Below the pieces are notes generated by a model. It made no database searches. It was not told where the DNA came from and worked only from the letters and a program-made list of their open reading frames with translations. 64,000 nt of DNA. It comes from Clostridium prolinivorans (lineage in GTDB: Bacteria; Bacillota; Clostridia; Clostridiales; Clostridiaceae). This document shows positions 24,579 to 33,703 of the stretch, in pieces. Location of the stretch: positions 1 to 64,000 of the forward strand of contig NZ_RJWG01000002.1 of NCBI RefSeq assembly GCF_004011155.1, written 5' to 3'. The position numbers and the translations under genes are program-made. Numbering within the stretch: position 1 is the first letter of the stretch; every line of letters begins with the position of its first letter.

Positions 24579-26332
24579 TATTTTTTAATATCTATATATG
24601 ACTCTATTATATCAATTTCGAAATTACTTATATTAAAAAAATTATATAAAGTATTATCTATATTATTTTCTAAATCCATATAATTTGGTATACAAAGTTT
24701 CATTAAATTATTAGGATAATATTCATAAATATCTACTCCAAGTTTTTTAGCAAAAGTTTTAAAATAAAATTCATATATTTTACTATTTAAAATTTTTAAT
24801 AAATATTCATAAGAAAATGGAATATCTTCTTTTAATTTAAGACAATAAACATCAGCACTAAAAAAGCTTCCCTTATCTAATGAAAATCGATTATTATTTG
24901 ATTTAAATGGAAATACTATTTTTTCTCCCTCAAAAATAGTATAATCTCTACCCCATTGAAGTTCATACCATTTTCTTATACCTTTTTTACATTCTCTTCT
25001 ATTTAAAAGTTTTTCTTTAAATTTTGAAATATGGCTTATTATATTGGGAAATTCATTTTCATCATCAATCAAATCTGAATATATTAAATAAAGATCTTTT
25101 TTAATAACTTTGTCTTTTTCAATAAAGCTGCTCTTTATCCAAGGTTTTATTATAGAAGTTTCTAAATTTTCATTATCAATTGTATTTTTATCTACTACAA
25201 AAGCTTTATCGCATCCAGTTATTATTCCTTGAAAACTAAAACATATATTGCTTAATGTTGTAAAGCATTTTTGTTCAATTTTATCTATTATTTTTCTTTC
25301 AGTTTCATCTATTAATATCCATCCATTGTTATTTAATATATTTTTGTTTATATAAAATGATTTATAATATTTTCCTTCATTATTAAAAAGTGAATTAAAA
25401 AAATATTTTTCTTTTTTTAATAAAGGTTTTAAAACTTCTATATTTTCATTTTTACTTTCTAATGTTAAAAATATTATTACAGTATCTATACCAACATTTT
25501 TAAAAGGCCTTACTCCATAAAAATCTATAATTTTATCAATAGAAAAATATTCTTTTAAAGTTTTTCTTAATTCTTTACCGCTTAAAGATTCAATAAAATA
25601 TCTTGAAGTTATAAATGTAAGTTTTCCCATTTTATTCAAATTGTTTATGGCTTCATAAAAAAAACAATAAGATAAATCTCCTTTATCTTTAAATACTTTA
25701 TTATATTTATTTCTTATAATATTTGAGTAATTTTTATCTAGTGATTTTTGTCCAATATAAGGAGGATTACCTATAAAAATATCAAACTTTGAATTATTTT
25801 CTTTAAGTAAAAAATCATCTTTTACAAAATTTTGTGGTTTTATAGTTTCTCCTATACTAAATAAATCTATTAACAAAATTTTTAATGCAGTTTCATCAAT
25901 ATCAAATCCAAATAAATTATTATAAATTATATGTTTATCTATATCTTCTTCTTTTAAGTTTATATTATGTATATTATTTATTTTGTATAAGTTTTCTTTA
26001 TAAATATTTTTTAAGTGTTTATAACATTCAATTATTAAATTTCCACATCCGCAAGATGGATCTGCAATTTTTATATAAGGATTATTAATTACATCTGAAC
26101 TTATTATTGTATTACAAACTATAAATTTAGAAATTTCTGGTGGAGTATATATGACTCCTTTACTTTTTTTATTTTCTACCAAATTAAAATAATATTCGCC
26201 AAATCTTTCATTTTTACCAATATTTAATTTCAATTTATAATTATTTATTGCAGTAGTTTTGTAAATAATATCAATAGGCTGTAGAATAATATCATAAATT
26301 TTTTCAATGCTTTCTACAAAATTATCATGCAT
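24578..26332 (-). CDS. Solitary N6-adenine DNA methyltransferase, CamA-like
   Basis: Predicted m6A DNA methyltransferase of 584 aa without a nuclease gene or domain. Order: GVIYTPPEISKFIV (59-72), SAM motif I DPSCGCGN (91-98), catalytic NPPY (189-192), then a C-terminal target-recognition domain with FSFQGIITGCDKAF (365-378), NRRECKKGIRKWYELQWGR (444-462), FKSNNNRFSLD and FSADVY. From memory these blocks match C. difficile CamA (577 aa, NPPY near 165-168), which methylates CAAAAA and promotes sporulation, almost residue for residue in the recognition domain. ATG at 26332 has GGAG eight bases upstream. The gene lies between spoIIA (same strand, separated by a terminator) and divergent pdaA, a context fitting a sporulation role. 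Orthology needs an alignment. Confidence 0.88.
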   Translation of the reverse strand: MHDNFVESIEKIYDIILQPIDIIYKTTAINNYKLKLNIGKNERFGEYYFNLVENKKSKGVIYTPPEISKFIVCNTIISSDVINNPYIKIADPSCGCGNLIIECYKHLKNIYKENLYKINNIHNINLKEEDIDKHIIYNNLFGFDIDETALKILLIDLFSIGETIKPQNFVKDDFLLKENNSKFDIFIGNPPYIGQKSLDKNYSNIIRNKYNKVFKDKGDLSYCFFYEAINNLNKMGKLTFITSRYFIESLSGKELRKTLKEYFSIDKIIDFYGVRPFKNVGIDTVIIFLTLESKNENIEVLKPLLKKEKYFFNSLFNNEGKYYKSFYINKNILNNNGWILIDETERKIIDKIEQKCFTTLSNICFSFQGIITGCDKAFVVDKNTIDNENLETSIIKPWIKSSFIEKDKVIKKDLYLIYSDLIDDENEFPNIISHISKFKEKLLNRRECKKGIRKWYELQWGRDYTIFEGEKIVFPFKSNNNRFSLDKGSFFSADVYCLKLKEDIPFSYEYLLKILNSKIYEFYFKTFAKKLGVDIYEYYPNNLMKLCIPNYMDLENNIDNTLYNFFNISNFEIDIIESYIDIKK

Positions 26333-26403
26333 TTTAAAATCTCCATTATATAATTTTAATTAGTTTCTATAAAATTATACCATAACTAAAGGAGGGACAA
26401 AAT

Positions 26404-27363
26404 ATGGATAAAAAGTTTCTATCGTTTTTTCTTGTTTTTTCTCTTTCTATAACTTCTTGTTATAGAATAATAAATAAAAGCAAAAAAATATCAGTAGCAG
26501 CTAATAAGACTATAATCCTTGAAAATACACCTAAATTTCAAGAATATATACAAGTAACTGAGCCTGAAGAATCAAATAAAAATAAAAGTGGAATATCTCC
26601 TATACAAAAAGAATTATCCCCAAAAGAAAATAATTTTCAAACAAGTAAAACCAATAATTTTAATACTACAGAAAAAGATTGGTTTTATAAACCTAAAAAA
26701 GATGGTACTCCTTCAGAAGAACCACCTGAAGTATTAAATATACTAAAAAAATATTCAGGATATTATTTAGGAGATACTTCAAAAAAAGAAATATATTTAA
26801 CTTTTGATGAAGGATATGAAAACGGATATACATCTAAAATATTAGATGTTCTAAAAGAAAATAATGTTAAAGCTGCTTTTTTTGTAACAACAGATTATAT
26901 CAATCGTAATAAAGATTTAATAAAAAGAATGGTCAATGAAGGACATCTTGTATGTAATCATTCAAATAGTCATCCTTCTATGGCAAAAGTTGCTCTAAAA
27001 GGTAAAGAAAAATTTGAAGAAGAATTTACTCTTACAGAAAAAGCTTTTGAAGAAGTTACAGGTACAAAGATGCCTAAGTTTTTTAGACCACCTATGGGAA
27101 AATACAGCGAACTTTCCATGCATTATACTCAAGAATTAGGATATAAGACAATATTTTGGAGTTTTGCTTATAAAGATTGGATACCTGAAAAACAACCTTC
27201 TCATGAATATGCTAAAAAAATAATAATGGAAAGGACTCACAATGGAGGTATATTCCTTTTACATGCAGTATCAAAAACAAATGCCGAAATACTAGATTCT
27301 GTTATAAAGGAATGGAAAAGCAAAGGTTTTGAGCTTAAAACATTAAATGATCTTCCACAATAA
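26404..27363 (+). CDS. pdaA: Polysaccharide deacetylase, PdaA-like (spore cortex muramic-lactam synthesis)
   Basis: Secreted carbohydrate esterase-4 protein of 319 aa. The N-terminus is a signal peptide with a possible lipobox (SITSC, Cys at about 19). A low-complexity linker leads to the NodB domain from about residue 130: LTFDEGYENGYT (the PdaA form TFDEG), HSNSHPSM (metal-binding HxxxH), FRPPMGKYSE and a late LLHAVSK. In B. subtilis PdaA removes acetyl from muramic acid so that muramic-delta-lactam forms in cortex. AAAGGAGGGAC precedes the ATG. It is divergent from the CamA-like gene across only 71 bp, where a CATTATA at 26344-26350 resembles a sigma-G -10, without a matching -35. Confidence 0.85.
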   Translation: MDKKFLSFFLVFSLSITSCYRIINKSKKISVAANKTIILENTPKFQEYIQVTEPEESNKNKSGISPIQKELSPKENNFQTSKTNNFNTTEKDWFYKPKKDGTPSEEPPEVLNILKKYSGYYLGDTSKKEIYLTFDEGYENGYTSKILDVLKENNVKAAFFVTTDYINRNKDLIKRMVNEGHLVCNHSNSHPSMAKVALKGKEKFEEEFTLTEKAFEEVTGTKMPKFFRPPMGKYSELSMHYTQELGYKTIFWSFAYKDWIPEKQPSHEYAKKIIMERTHNGGIFLLHAVSKTNAEILDSVIKEWKSKGFELKTLNDLPQ

Positions 27364-27420
27364 ATAAAATTAAATGTACTTTTGCAAAGTATATATTGTT
27401 TAGGCTATATTAATAGGAAA

Positions 27421-27611
27421 TAAATAAAATATGTGTAAAAATGAGCTTTAAGTGAAGTATAGAATCTCTTTGCGAAAGAATAGACACAAATCCTAGTGAT
27501 TTTCGTTTGTTTGAGCGTTAGTGAGTTAACGAAAGCACTTGATTTGTGTCTATTTTAAGCTTAGAGTTTCTTAGACAGTTATCAGCTCATTTACACATAT
27601 TTTTTATTTAT
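27421..27611. repeat. Nested palindromic repeat element, full-length copy
   Basis: A ~190-bp imperfect palindrome. Outer arms of about 27 bp (27421-27447 and 27584-27611, containing ATATGTGTAAA / TTTACACATAT and ending TGAGCT / AGCTCA) pair with two small indels. An inner inverted repeat begins AATAGACACAAATC (27479 on) and ends GATTTGTGTCTATT (to 27554). A related decayed copy lies at 50360-50475 and a copy reduced to the outer arms at 62489-62546. No open frame inside. Features fit a MITE-like non-autonomous element or a conserved structured RNA; neither is proven. Confidence 0.75.
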
Positions 27612-27662
27612 TATAACATTAATTGAAAACTTACTTCTATATTTTTTAACAATTCCTTTAAT

Positions 27663-28298
27663 TTATAATTTTGAGTTTACTATATTCATTATGTTTTCTT
27701 TTAGTTTTAATCCTTCATTAACAAAATATGTACATTTTTTATTAATATTTTCTTTATATTCTTCATCTTTTATTCCCGACAAATTAATTTTTACATTCAA
27801 AACTGCGCTTTCAATAGCAGCTTGTAAAAGTAATGCTGCTACTCCACTATCAGAAATAGCATTTTTATTCCCATATTTAGCTGAAATTTCAATATATTTA
27901 TACATTTTAAAAGCTTTTTCTGCTACATTAAAAGGTATTTCAAGAGCTTTTTTATATCCTTCTTCTAATTTAGTTTCTCTAATATATTTTTCTTCTTCAG
28001 TATTCTTAGGGAGTTTAAACATATTCATAAGTTCTAAAAATTCTTCTGCATCTTTTTCCATTAAACTTAAAAATTCATCTTTGTTAATATTAGTTTCATT
28101 TAAACTATTTAATATTTCAGCCTTCACATATTCATCATATTCATTATATGTTTTTTTGCCTATAGTCAAATTAAATACCATAGAGCCAAGAGCACTTCCA
28201 AGTGATGCAGCTAATGCAGCTACACCACCGCCTCCTGGTACTGGAGAATTTGAAGCTAATTTATCTATAAAAGATTTGATAGTTAAATTTTGAAGCAT
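27663..28298 (-). CDS. Cyclodeaminase/cyclohydrolase family protein (FchA-like)
   Basis: Helical enzyme of 211 aa of the formiminotransferase-cyclodeaminase C-terminal family. The signature is SNSPVPGGGGVAALAASLGSALGSMV near the N-terminus, followed by long helices (EFLSLMEKDAEEFLELMNMF). Stand-alone members in clostridia act as methenyl-tetrahydrofolate cyclohydrolase (FchA) or formimino-THF cyclodeaminase in one-carbon metabolism. No other folate or histidine-degradation gene is nearby, so the exact reaction is open. ATG at 28298 is chosen because AAAGGTG lies eight bases upstream; a GTG at 28307 overlaps that site. Confidence 0.82.
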   Translation of the reverse strand: MLQNLTIKSFIDKLASNSPVPGGGGVAALAASLGSALGSMVFNLTIGKKTYNEYDEYVKAEILNSLNETNINKDEFLSLMEKDAEEFLELMNMFKLPKNTEEEKYIRETKLEEGYKKALEIPFNVAEKAFKMYKYIEISAKYGNKNAISDSGVAALLLQAAIESAVLNVKINLSGIKDEEYKENINKKCTYFVNEGLKLKENIMNIVNSKL

Positions 28299-28405
28299 AT
28301 TATACACACCTTTCTTAATAGGCCTTAATTAATTATGTTAAAAATTTTACAGCTTTTATTATACTTTATACATCTTTCATTTTCTATGTTTTATAATTAT
28401 TTATA

Positions 28406-29491
28406 TTAAATATTTTTTTCTTTCAAAATTTCTTTATATATTGAATCAAATAATTTAAAATTTTCTTGTATATTATAATTTTCTTCTACATACTTTCTTC
28501 CATTTTTGCCCATTTCTATGCGTAATTTTTCATCATTAATTAGTTTTATCATAGCATCAGCTAAAGATTTTTCTGATTTTTTTTCTACAACTATGCTTGA
28601 ATAACCTGGTTTTGCTGCTTCTACTAATCCTCCTATATTTGTTGTAATAACTGGTACTCCACAAGCTTGAGCTTCAACTGCTGCAACTCCAAAACTTTCA
28701 ATTTCACAACTAGGAAATACAGCAATATCAAAATTATTAAATCTATCAGCAACCTCTTCTTGACTTAAATAACCTAAAAAAGTAACATCTTTATCTATAT
28801 TAAGGCTTTTAGCTAAATTCTCTAAATATTCTCTCTGACTTCCCTCTCCAGCAATTTCTAATTTTATATTTTCTATTTGTTTTTTTACTATTGCAAATGC
28901 TTTTATTAAATAATCTATACCATAATTACTCTCAAGAGTTTTAATTGTCCCAATAGTTATATAATCTTTTTTAACTTTTTCTTTATTTTTAAACAAATTT
29001 AAATCAACGCCAAAAGGTGTTATTTCAATTTGTTTTGAAGTATATTTTTGCGTTTCTTTTGCCATAGCTTTACTTGTAGATAATATTTTGTCTACTCTTG
29101 ATAAATTAAATTTTATTATATTTTTACATATAAAATTAATATTAGGAAATTCATATATATCGCTGCCCCATACAGATATTATATAAGGTTTATAAAAACA
29201 CAAAGAACCTAAAAGGCCATAACTGGAAGCATAATGTGCATGTAAAATATCAGGCTTTATTTTTTTTACAATATTTATAATTTTAAAAATGCAAGTAATA
29301 TATTTTGTTTTATGTAAAATACTATTTTGTTTTATATCATTTATATTTAGTCCTAAATTATATACTTTTACTCCATCAATATTTCCAGGACTTAATGATA
29401 TAACAGTAATTTCATATCCTTTCTTAGCAAAATATTTACATAATTTTTGTGTATGTATGCTGCCTGCATCTGCTAAATAACATATTTTCAT
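28406..29491 (-). CDS. Glycosyltransferase family 4
   Basis: Retaining GT-B glycosyltransferase of 361 aa. The N-terminal acceptor lobe begins MKICYLADAGSIHTQKLCKY and contains DILHAHYASSYGLLG. The donor lobe has TPFGVDLNLF, a Gly-rich LEIAGEGSQREYLE and the EX7E-type catalytic region ESFGVAAVEAQACGVPVITT. It is a paralogue of the enzyme at 31515-32576: both start with MKIC-L-DA-SIH. Last gene of the leftward polysaccharide cluster, separated from the phosphoglycosyltransferase by 250 bp with a terminator, so it may have its own promoter. Sugar donor and acceptor unknown. Confidence 0.85.
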   Translation of the reverse strand: MKICYLADAGSIHTQKLCKYFAKKGYEITVISLSPGNIDGVKVYNLGLNINDIKQNSILHKTKYITCIFKIINIVKKIKPDILHAHYASSYGLLGSLCFYKPYIISVWGSDIYEFPNINFICKNIIKFNLSRVDKILSTSKAMAKETQKYTSKQIEITPFGVDLNLFKNKEKVKKDYITIGTIKTLESNYGIDYLIKAFAIVKKQIENIKLEIAGEGSQREYLENLAKSLNIDKDVTFLGYLSQEEVADRFNNFDIAVFPSCEIESFGVAAVEAQACGVPVITTNIGGLVEAAKPGYSSIVVEKKSEKSLADAMIKLINDEKLRIEMGKNGRKYVEENYNIQENFKLFDSIYKEILKEKNI

Positions 29492-29691
29492 TAGTTTCCT
29501 CCAATTATTATATTAATTTCTAATTCTTTAATTATTTTAACAATTTAATTTGCTAATTTAATGAAAACTTTATTAACAAATTTTAAATAAATATATTAGC
29601 TTTTATTTTATGTTGTTATAATTAATATAATTTATACATAAATTTATAAATTATAAATATTTTTAAGCATAATTAAATCTTATAAAATATA

Positions 29692-29737
29692 AAAAGTCTG
29701 TTGTAAAATATTTTTTATTACCTTACAACAAACTTTT
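29692..29737 (-). terminator. Terminator after the phosphoglycosyltransferase gene
   Basis: The 15-bp arms 29692-29706 and 29723-29737 pair with one mismatch and a 16-nt loop, 7 bp after the stop at 29744. The minus strand continues TTTATATTTTATAAG. Confidence 0.7.
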
Positions 29738-29743
29738 TTTAAT

Positions 29744-30409
29744 TTAAAATGCTCCTCTTCTTTTTACTACAGAAAAAATAGTTTTAAAAATTATTTTTAA
29801 ATCCAAAATCAATGAAAAATTTTTTATATAATTCAAATCATAATAAATTGTTTTTCCTAATTCAATTTCTCCTCTGCCATTTACTTGAGCAAGTCCAGTT
29901 ATACCTGGAAGTACTAATAACCTTTGTTTATATTTTTCAGGATAATATTTAACAACTTCTGGTATTTCAGGACGTGGTCCAACTAAACTCATAGTTCCAT
30001 TTAAAACATTAAATAATTGAGGTATTTCATCTAAACTGCTTGATCTTAAGAAGCTTCCAACTTTTGTTACTCTACTATCTTCTTTACTCTGAAATATAAA
30101 ATTTTCAATATTTTTAGGATCTATATTAAGATCCCTTTTAGCCTCAGCATTAATAACCATAGTTCTAAATTTATAAATAGTAAAAATTCTACCATCTTTA
30201 CCTACACGTTTTTGTTTAAATAATGCTGGTCCTTTAGAGTCAAGCTTTATAGCAATTGTTATTATTAAAAAAATAGGTAATAGTATTATAATCCCAATTA
30301 TAGATAATACAATATCAAAAATTCTTTTAATTCTAAATTGAATTTTTTTGCTATTTATATCTTTTTCTATATCTATAAAAATATTGTTACAATTTTCCAT
30401 GCTTTCCAT
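29744..30409 (-). CDS. Initiating undecaprenyl-phosphate sugar phosphotransferase (EpsL/WbaP family)
   Basis: Small monotopic phosphoglycosyltransferase of 221 aa that loads the first sugar phosphate onto undecaprenyl phosphate. One hydrophobic re-entrant segment (IFDIVLSIIGIIILLPIFLI) precedes the catalytic core: GPALFKQKRVGKDGRIFTIY, KFRTM, SFLRSSSLDEIPQLFNVLNG, SLVGPRPEIPE and LPGITGLAQVNGR. The D-E pair of SLDEIPQ is catalytic in this family. ATG at 30409 follows GGAGGGTAAC; an ATG at 30427 is upstream of that site. It probably starts repeat-unit synthesis for the cluster. The first sugar is not known; a diamino or N-acetyl sugar made by the PglF-like dehydratase is possible. Confidence 0.9.
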   Translation of the reverse strand: MESMENCNNIFIDIEKDINSKKIQFRIKRIFDIVLSIIGIIILLPIFLIITIAIKLDSKGPALFKQKRVGKDGRIFTIYKFRTMVINAEAKRDLNIDPKNIENFIFQSKEDSRVTKVGSFLRSSSLDEIPQLFNVLNGTMSLVGPRPEIPEVVKYYPEKYKQRLLVLPGITGLAQVNGRGEIELGKTIYYDLNYIKNFSLILDLKIIFKTIFSVVKRRGAF

Positions 30410-30472
30410 GTTACCCTCCAAAGCCATTTTTAATGATTTAATAATTAACTACTTCTTTTGCTATCACTATTA

Positions 30473-31495
30473 TTATCTAGAAAGTTTTGTATTTTTTTCA
30501 ACAGCTCTTTTGTTTTTTAATAAATAGAATGAAAATAATCCTTCTATAAATCCTAATCCATAACTTATATGAAGCATAGGAAATACAAATGGTAAATATT
30601 TTAATAATTTTTTATTTTTATTAGATAATTTAAAAGAAAATAATATATCTAATAAAATATATATAGCTATCTCAGGTAACCACAAATACATAAAATGGTG
30701 ATTTATTAAACTTAATATTAATCCTAATAAATTATATATTACAAAAGCCATAGGAATTAAATGCCTTAAGGATGCAGTTTTTCCATGCTTTTGCATAACT
30801 CTAACTTTCCAAAATCCATACTGATAATATTGATTCCAAAGCTTTTTAAATGATGATCTACTGTAATAAGTAGATTTTATCTTGGGAGAGAGCAAAATTT
30901 TGTATCCATTTTTAATTACTCTATAATTAAGTTCATCATCTTGATTTCTTACAAGTTCTTCATCTAAATATCCTACTTTTTCTAAAACTTCTCTCTTATA
31001 AGCTCCAAAAGCTACTGTATCTACATAAATTTCTTTTTGAGCATATCTAAAAAGAGCATTTCCTACACCAAAAGGTGAACTCATAGCAAGTGCAATAGCG
31101 GCTCCTTTTAAATCATGGCTTATAGTGGTAATAGGTCCTCCACTACAACCAACTTCTTCGTTCTCAAGGCTTATAACATTCTCTTTTATAAAATCTTTAT
31201 CAGCATAAGCGTGAGCACCAAATAATATTATAATATCTGCACTGCTTTTTTTAATGCCTAAATTTACACCTTTAGGGACTATCCTTCCAGGATTAATAAT
31301 TAACTGTATATTTTTATATTTTTTATTATATTCTTTTACTATTTCTGTAGTTTTATCTTCCGAAAGCCCATCTACTACAAATATTTCATATAATTCTTTA
31401 GGATAAGATTGATTTACAAAAGAATCTAGACATTTACCTATATATTTTTCTTCATTTCTTGTTGGTATAATTACTGTTACTTTTTTTAAATCCAT
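30473..31495 (-). CDS. Glycosyltransferase family 2 with C-terminal membrane segments
   Basis: Inverting GT-A glycosyltransferase of 340 aa. It begins KVTVIIPTRNEEKYIGKCLD. The metal-binding region appears as ADIIILFGAHAYAD, where the usual DxD is replaced by GAHA. The acceptor-side motif is QDDELNYRVIKNGYKI. Two to three hydrophobic helices near the C-terminus (LIPMAFVIYNLLGLILSLI and neighbours) suggest membrane attachment, as in ExoA/SuccA-like succinoglycan glycosyltransferases. ATG at 31495 follows AAAAGGTG by about 11 bases. It is in the polysaccharide operon between the phosphoglycosyltransferase and a GT4. Confidence 0.85.
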   Translation of the reverse strand: MDLKKVTVIIPTRNEEKYIGKCLDSFVNQSYPKELYEIFVVDGLSEDKTTEIVKEYNKKYKNIQLIINPGRIVPKGVNLGIKKSSADIIILFGAHAYADKDFIKENVISLENEEVGCSGGPITTISHDLKGAAIALAMSSPFGVGNALFRYAQKEIYVDTVAFGAYKREVLEKVGYLDEELVRNQDDELNYRVIKNGYKILLSPKIKSTYYSRSSFKKLWNQYYQYGFWKVRVMQKHGKTASLRHLIPMAFVIYNLLGLILSLINHHFMYLWLPEIAIYILLDILFSFKLSNKNKKLLKYLPFVFPMLHISYGLGFIEGLFSFYLLKNKRAVEKNTKLSR

Positions 31496-31514
31496 AATTG
31501 ATAACACACCTTTT

Positions 31515-32576
31515 TTAAATTAACTTTAAATATGCATTCCTTATAAAATTCATATTTTTTTCCCATAAAGCTTTTTTATAAATTATATCATTATTTATTA
31601 TAGCAAAATTATTAAAATTATTAAAATTGTTAAAAGCATTTATTATACATTCATACAAACTATTTTCATTTATTTCATTTATTACATATCCATTATATCC
31701 ATTTATTATCCATTCTAAATTTGCAGGTATATTAGAAACAATAGGTATTGTACCACAAGCCATAGCTTCTAACAATGTAACTGATGTAGAATCTGAAGTT
31801 GGAATTGATATATATAATGTGGATGATTTTAATAATTCTACCACTTTAGATTTATCAACACTACCTAAAATATCAATTTTATTTTCTAATTTTAATTCTT
31901 TAATAAGATCTATATATATTTGTTTTTCTGCTCCATCATTTGCAATAATAAGCTTAAATTCAGAATCAACTAAAGTTAATTTATAAAAAGCTTTAATTAT
32001 AACATCTATATTAGAATTGCTGCATAGAGTTCTTAAGCTTAATATAGTTTTATTGTATTTTTTTCTATTAATATTATTAAAAAATTTATCATCTATACCC
32101 ATTGGAACTGTAATAATCTGTTCTTTAGCTTTTCCTAATTTTTCAATTTCTTTACTCATATAATTAGAATCAGAAGTTACAATTTCGCATTTTTTAAGTA
32201 CATACTTTGTTATTTCTTTATAAATAATATTTTTTTTAGGAGTAACTAATATATCAGTCCCCCAAGTAGATACAACAAGAGGAGTTTGTTTTGTTAAAGC
32301 TCCTAATAATCCATAGCTTGTTAAATAATGAGAATTTACAATGTCAGGTTTTAAATCTTTGATTATATTTCTTATATGTTCAGTCTTTTTTAAGTATGAA
32401 AAATTCCCTCCATTACTATTAACCTTAATGTCTTTTCCTAAATTAATAACATTTATATTTTTAATGTAGTTATCTCTAAAGGTAACAATAGTAACATCAT
32501 CACCTTTATCTCTAAAAAATTCACACCATCTTTTAATATGAATACTTTGAGCATCCCCTAAAAAACATATTTTCAT
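31515..32576 (-). CDS. Glycosyltransferase family 4
   Basis: GT-B glycosyltransferase of 353 aa. The N-terminus MKICFLGDAQSIHIKRWCEF and DIVNSHYLTSYGLLGAL parallel the enzyme at 28406-29491, so the two are paralogues. Donor lobe: VPMGIDDKFF, ILSLRTLCSNSNID and the late TLLEAMACGTIPIVSN. Near the C-terminus an Asn-Asn-Phe repeat (NNFNNFNNF) is encoded by 9-bp direct repeats at 31605-31631, in a poorly conserved tail. AGGAGATAAGT precedes the ATG. The gene is 20 bp upstream of the GT2 gene, in the same operon. Confidence 0.84.
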   Translation of the reverse strand: MKICFLGDAQSIHIKRWCEFFRDKGDDVTIVTFRDNYIKNINVINLGKDIKVNSNGGNFSYLKKTEHIRNIIKDLKPDIVNSHYLTSYGLLGALTKQTPLVVSTWGTDILVTPKKNIIYKEITKYVLKKCEIVTSDSNYMSKEIEKLGKAKEQIITVPMGIDDKFFNNINRKKYNKTILSLRTLCSNSNIDVIIKAFYKLTLVDSEFKLIIANDGAEKQIYIDLIKELKLENKIDILGSVDKSKVVELLKSSTLYISIPTSDSTSVTLLEAMACGTIPIVSNIPANLEWIINGYNGYVINEINENSLYECIINAFNNFNNFNNFAIINNDIIYKKALWEKNMNFIRNAYLKLI

Positions 32577-32633
32577 ACTTATCTCCTAATTAATAAACTT
32601 AATTGTATAAGATTTTATATTATTTTTTAAATG

Positions 32634-33692
32634 TTATATAAACTTATTTAAAATATCCGCAATTAACTTTGAAGCATTTCCTCTGCCAAATATCTCATTT
32701 TGCTTTGTTGTAGGATTAAAATGTAATATAGATTCTAAAATTTTACTCTTATTAGCTCCAGCTAATACATTCCATCCATTTTCTACAGTCTCAATCCATT
32801 CAGTTTCATCTCTTATAGTAATACATGGTTTATGCATAAAAAATGCTTCTTTTTGAACTCCTCCACTATCTGTAACTATACGACTAGAATTCATTTCTAA
32901 TAAAATCATATCAAGATATCCTACAGGTTCAATTATATTTACATTATCATTTACTTTTAGTCCATAATCCTTAATATATTTTTTTGTTCTAGGGTGAAGA
33001 GGTAAAATTATTTTTATTCCACATTCATTTAATGCTTCAATAATATTATTCAATCTTAAAATATCATTAGTATTTTCAGCTCTATGTATTGTAGCTAAAA
33101 TATATTCATTATCTTTAAGCTTAAGTTTATTTAATATATCTGATTTTACTTTAGCCATTTCTCCAAAATGAATTATTGCATCATACATTACATCTCCTAC
33201 ATTAAAAACACCACTTTCAATTCCTTCTTTAAGAAGATTTTTTTCTGCAGTTTTTGTAGGCACAAATAATAATTTTGATATATGATCTGTTAAAATTCTA
33301 TTTTGCTCCTCAGGCATATTTTTATTAAAACTTCTAAGCCCTGCTTCGATATGTGCTACTGGTATTAACATTTTGCTAGAACATAAAGCTCCTGCTAAAG
33401 TAGAATTTGTATCTCCATAAACTAATGTTAAATCTGGTTTTTCTTTTTTTAGTATTTCTTCAAGTTTAATAAGCATATTACCAGTTTGTACTCCATGGTC
33501 TCCTGAACCTACATGGAGGTTATAATCTGGATAAGGAATGTTTAATTCTTTAAAAAATATTTCTGACATATTGGGGTCATAATGTTGTCCAGTATGAACT
33601 ATAATTTCTTTGTTATTTTTTCTTATTTCTCTTGAAACAGCAGCAGCCTTTATAAATTGAGGTCTAGCTCCTAATACAGTAACTATTTTCAT
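32634..33692 (-). CDS. wecB: UDP-N-acetylglucosamine 2-epimerase (non-hydrolysing)
   Basis: Cytosolic epimerase of 352 aa that interconverts UDP-GlcNAc and UDP-ManNAc, or acts on the related uronic acid in WbpI-type enzymes. Hallmarks: VLGARPQFIKAAAV, HTGQHYDPNMSEIFF, VYGDTNSTLAG, HIEAGLRSFN, ATIHRAENTND, PLHPRTKKY and TDSGGVQKEA. All expected catalytic acidic and histidine residues are visible. ATG at 33692 follows AAAGGTGATAAGT; the GTG at 33701 overlaps that site. With the UDP-sugar dehydrogenase at 41108 it could make UDP-ManNAcA. With the oxidoreductase and acyltransferase it could make a 2,3-diacetamido mannuronic acid, for which an aminotransferase is missing. Confidence 0.92.
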   Translation of the reverse strand: MKIVTVLGARPQFIKAAAVSREIRKNNKEIIVHTGQHYDPNMSEIFFKELNIPYPDYNLHVGSGDHGVQTGNMLIKLEEILKKEKPDLTLVYGDTNSTLAGALCSSKMLIPVAHIEAGLRSFNKNMPEEQNRILTDHISKLLFVPTKTAEKNLLKEGIESGVFNVGDVMYDAIIHFGEMAKVKSDILNKLKLKDNEYILATIHRAENTNDILRLNNIIEALNECGIKIILPLHPRTKKYIKDYGLKVNDNVNIIEPVGYLDMILLEMNSSRIVTDSGGVQKEAFFMHKPCITIRDETEWIETVENGWNVLAGANKSKILESILHFNPTTKQNEIFGRGNASKLIADILNKFI

Positions 33693-33703
33693 ACTTATCA
33701 CCT

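Noticed and set aside
27421-27611. CRISPR array or tRNA-like structure at the palindromic element
   Set aside because: There is no regular repeat-spacer pattern and no cloverleaf; the structure is a nested inverted repeat.
27691-28293. 200-aa plus-strand open frame opposite the cyclodeaminase gene
   Set aside because: Antisense to a family with clear motifs; composition is Ser/Phe-rich and no start signal is visible.
31627-31986. 119-aa and other plus-strand frames opposite the glycosyltransferase cluster
   Set aside because: All mirror recognised minus-strand enzymes and lack translation signals.
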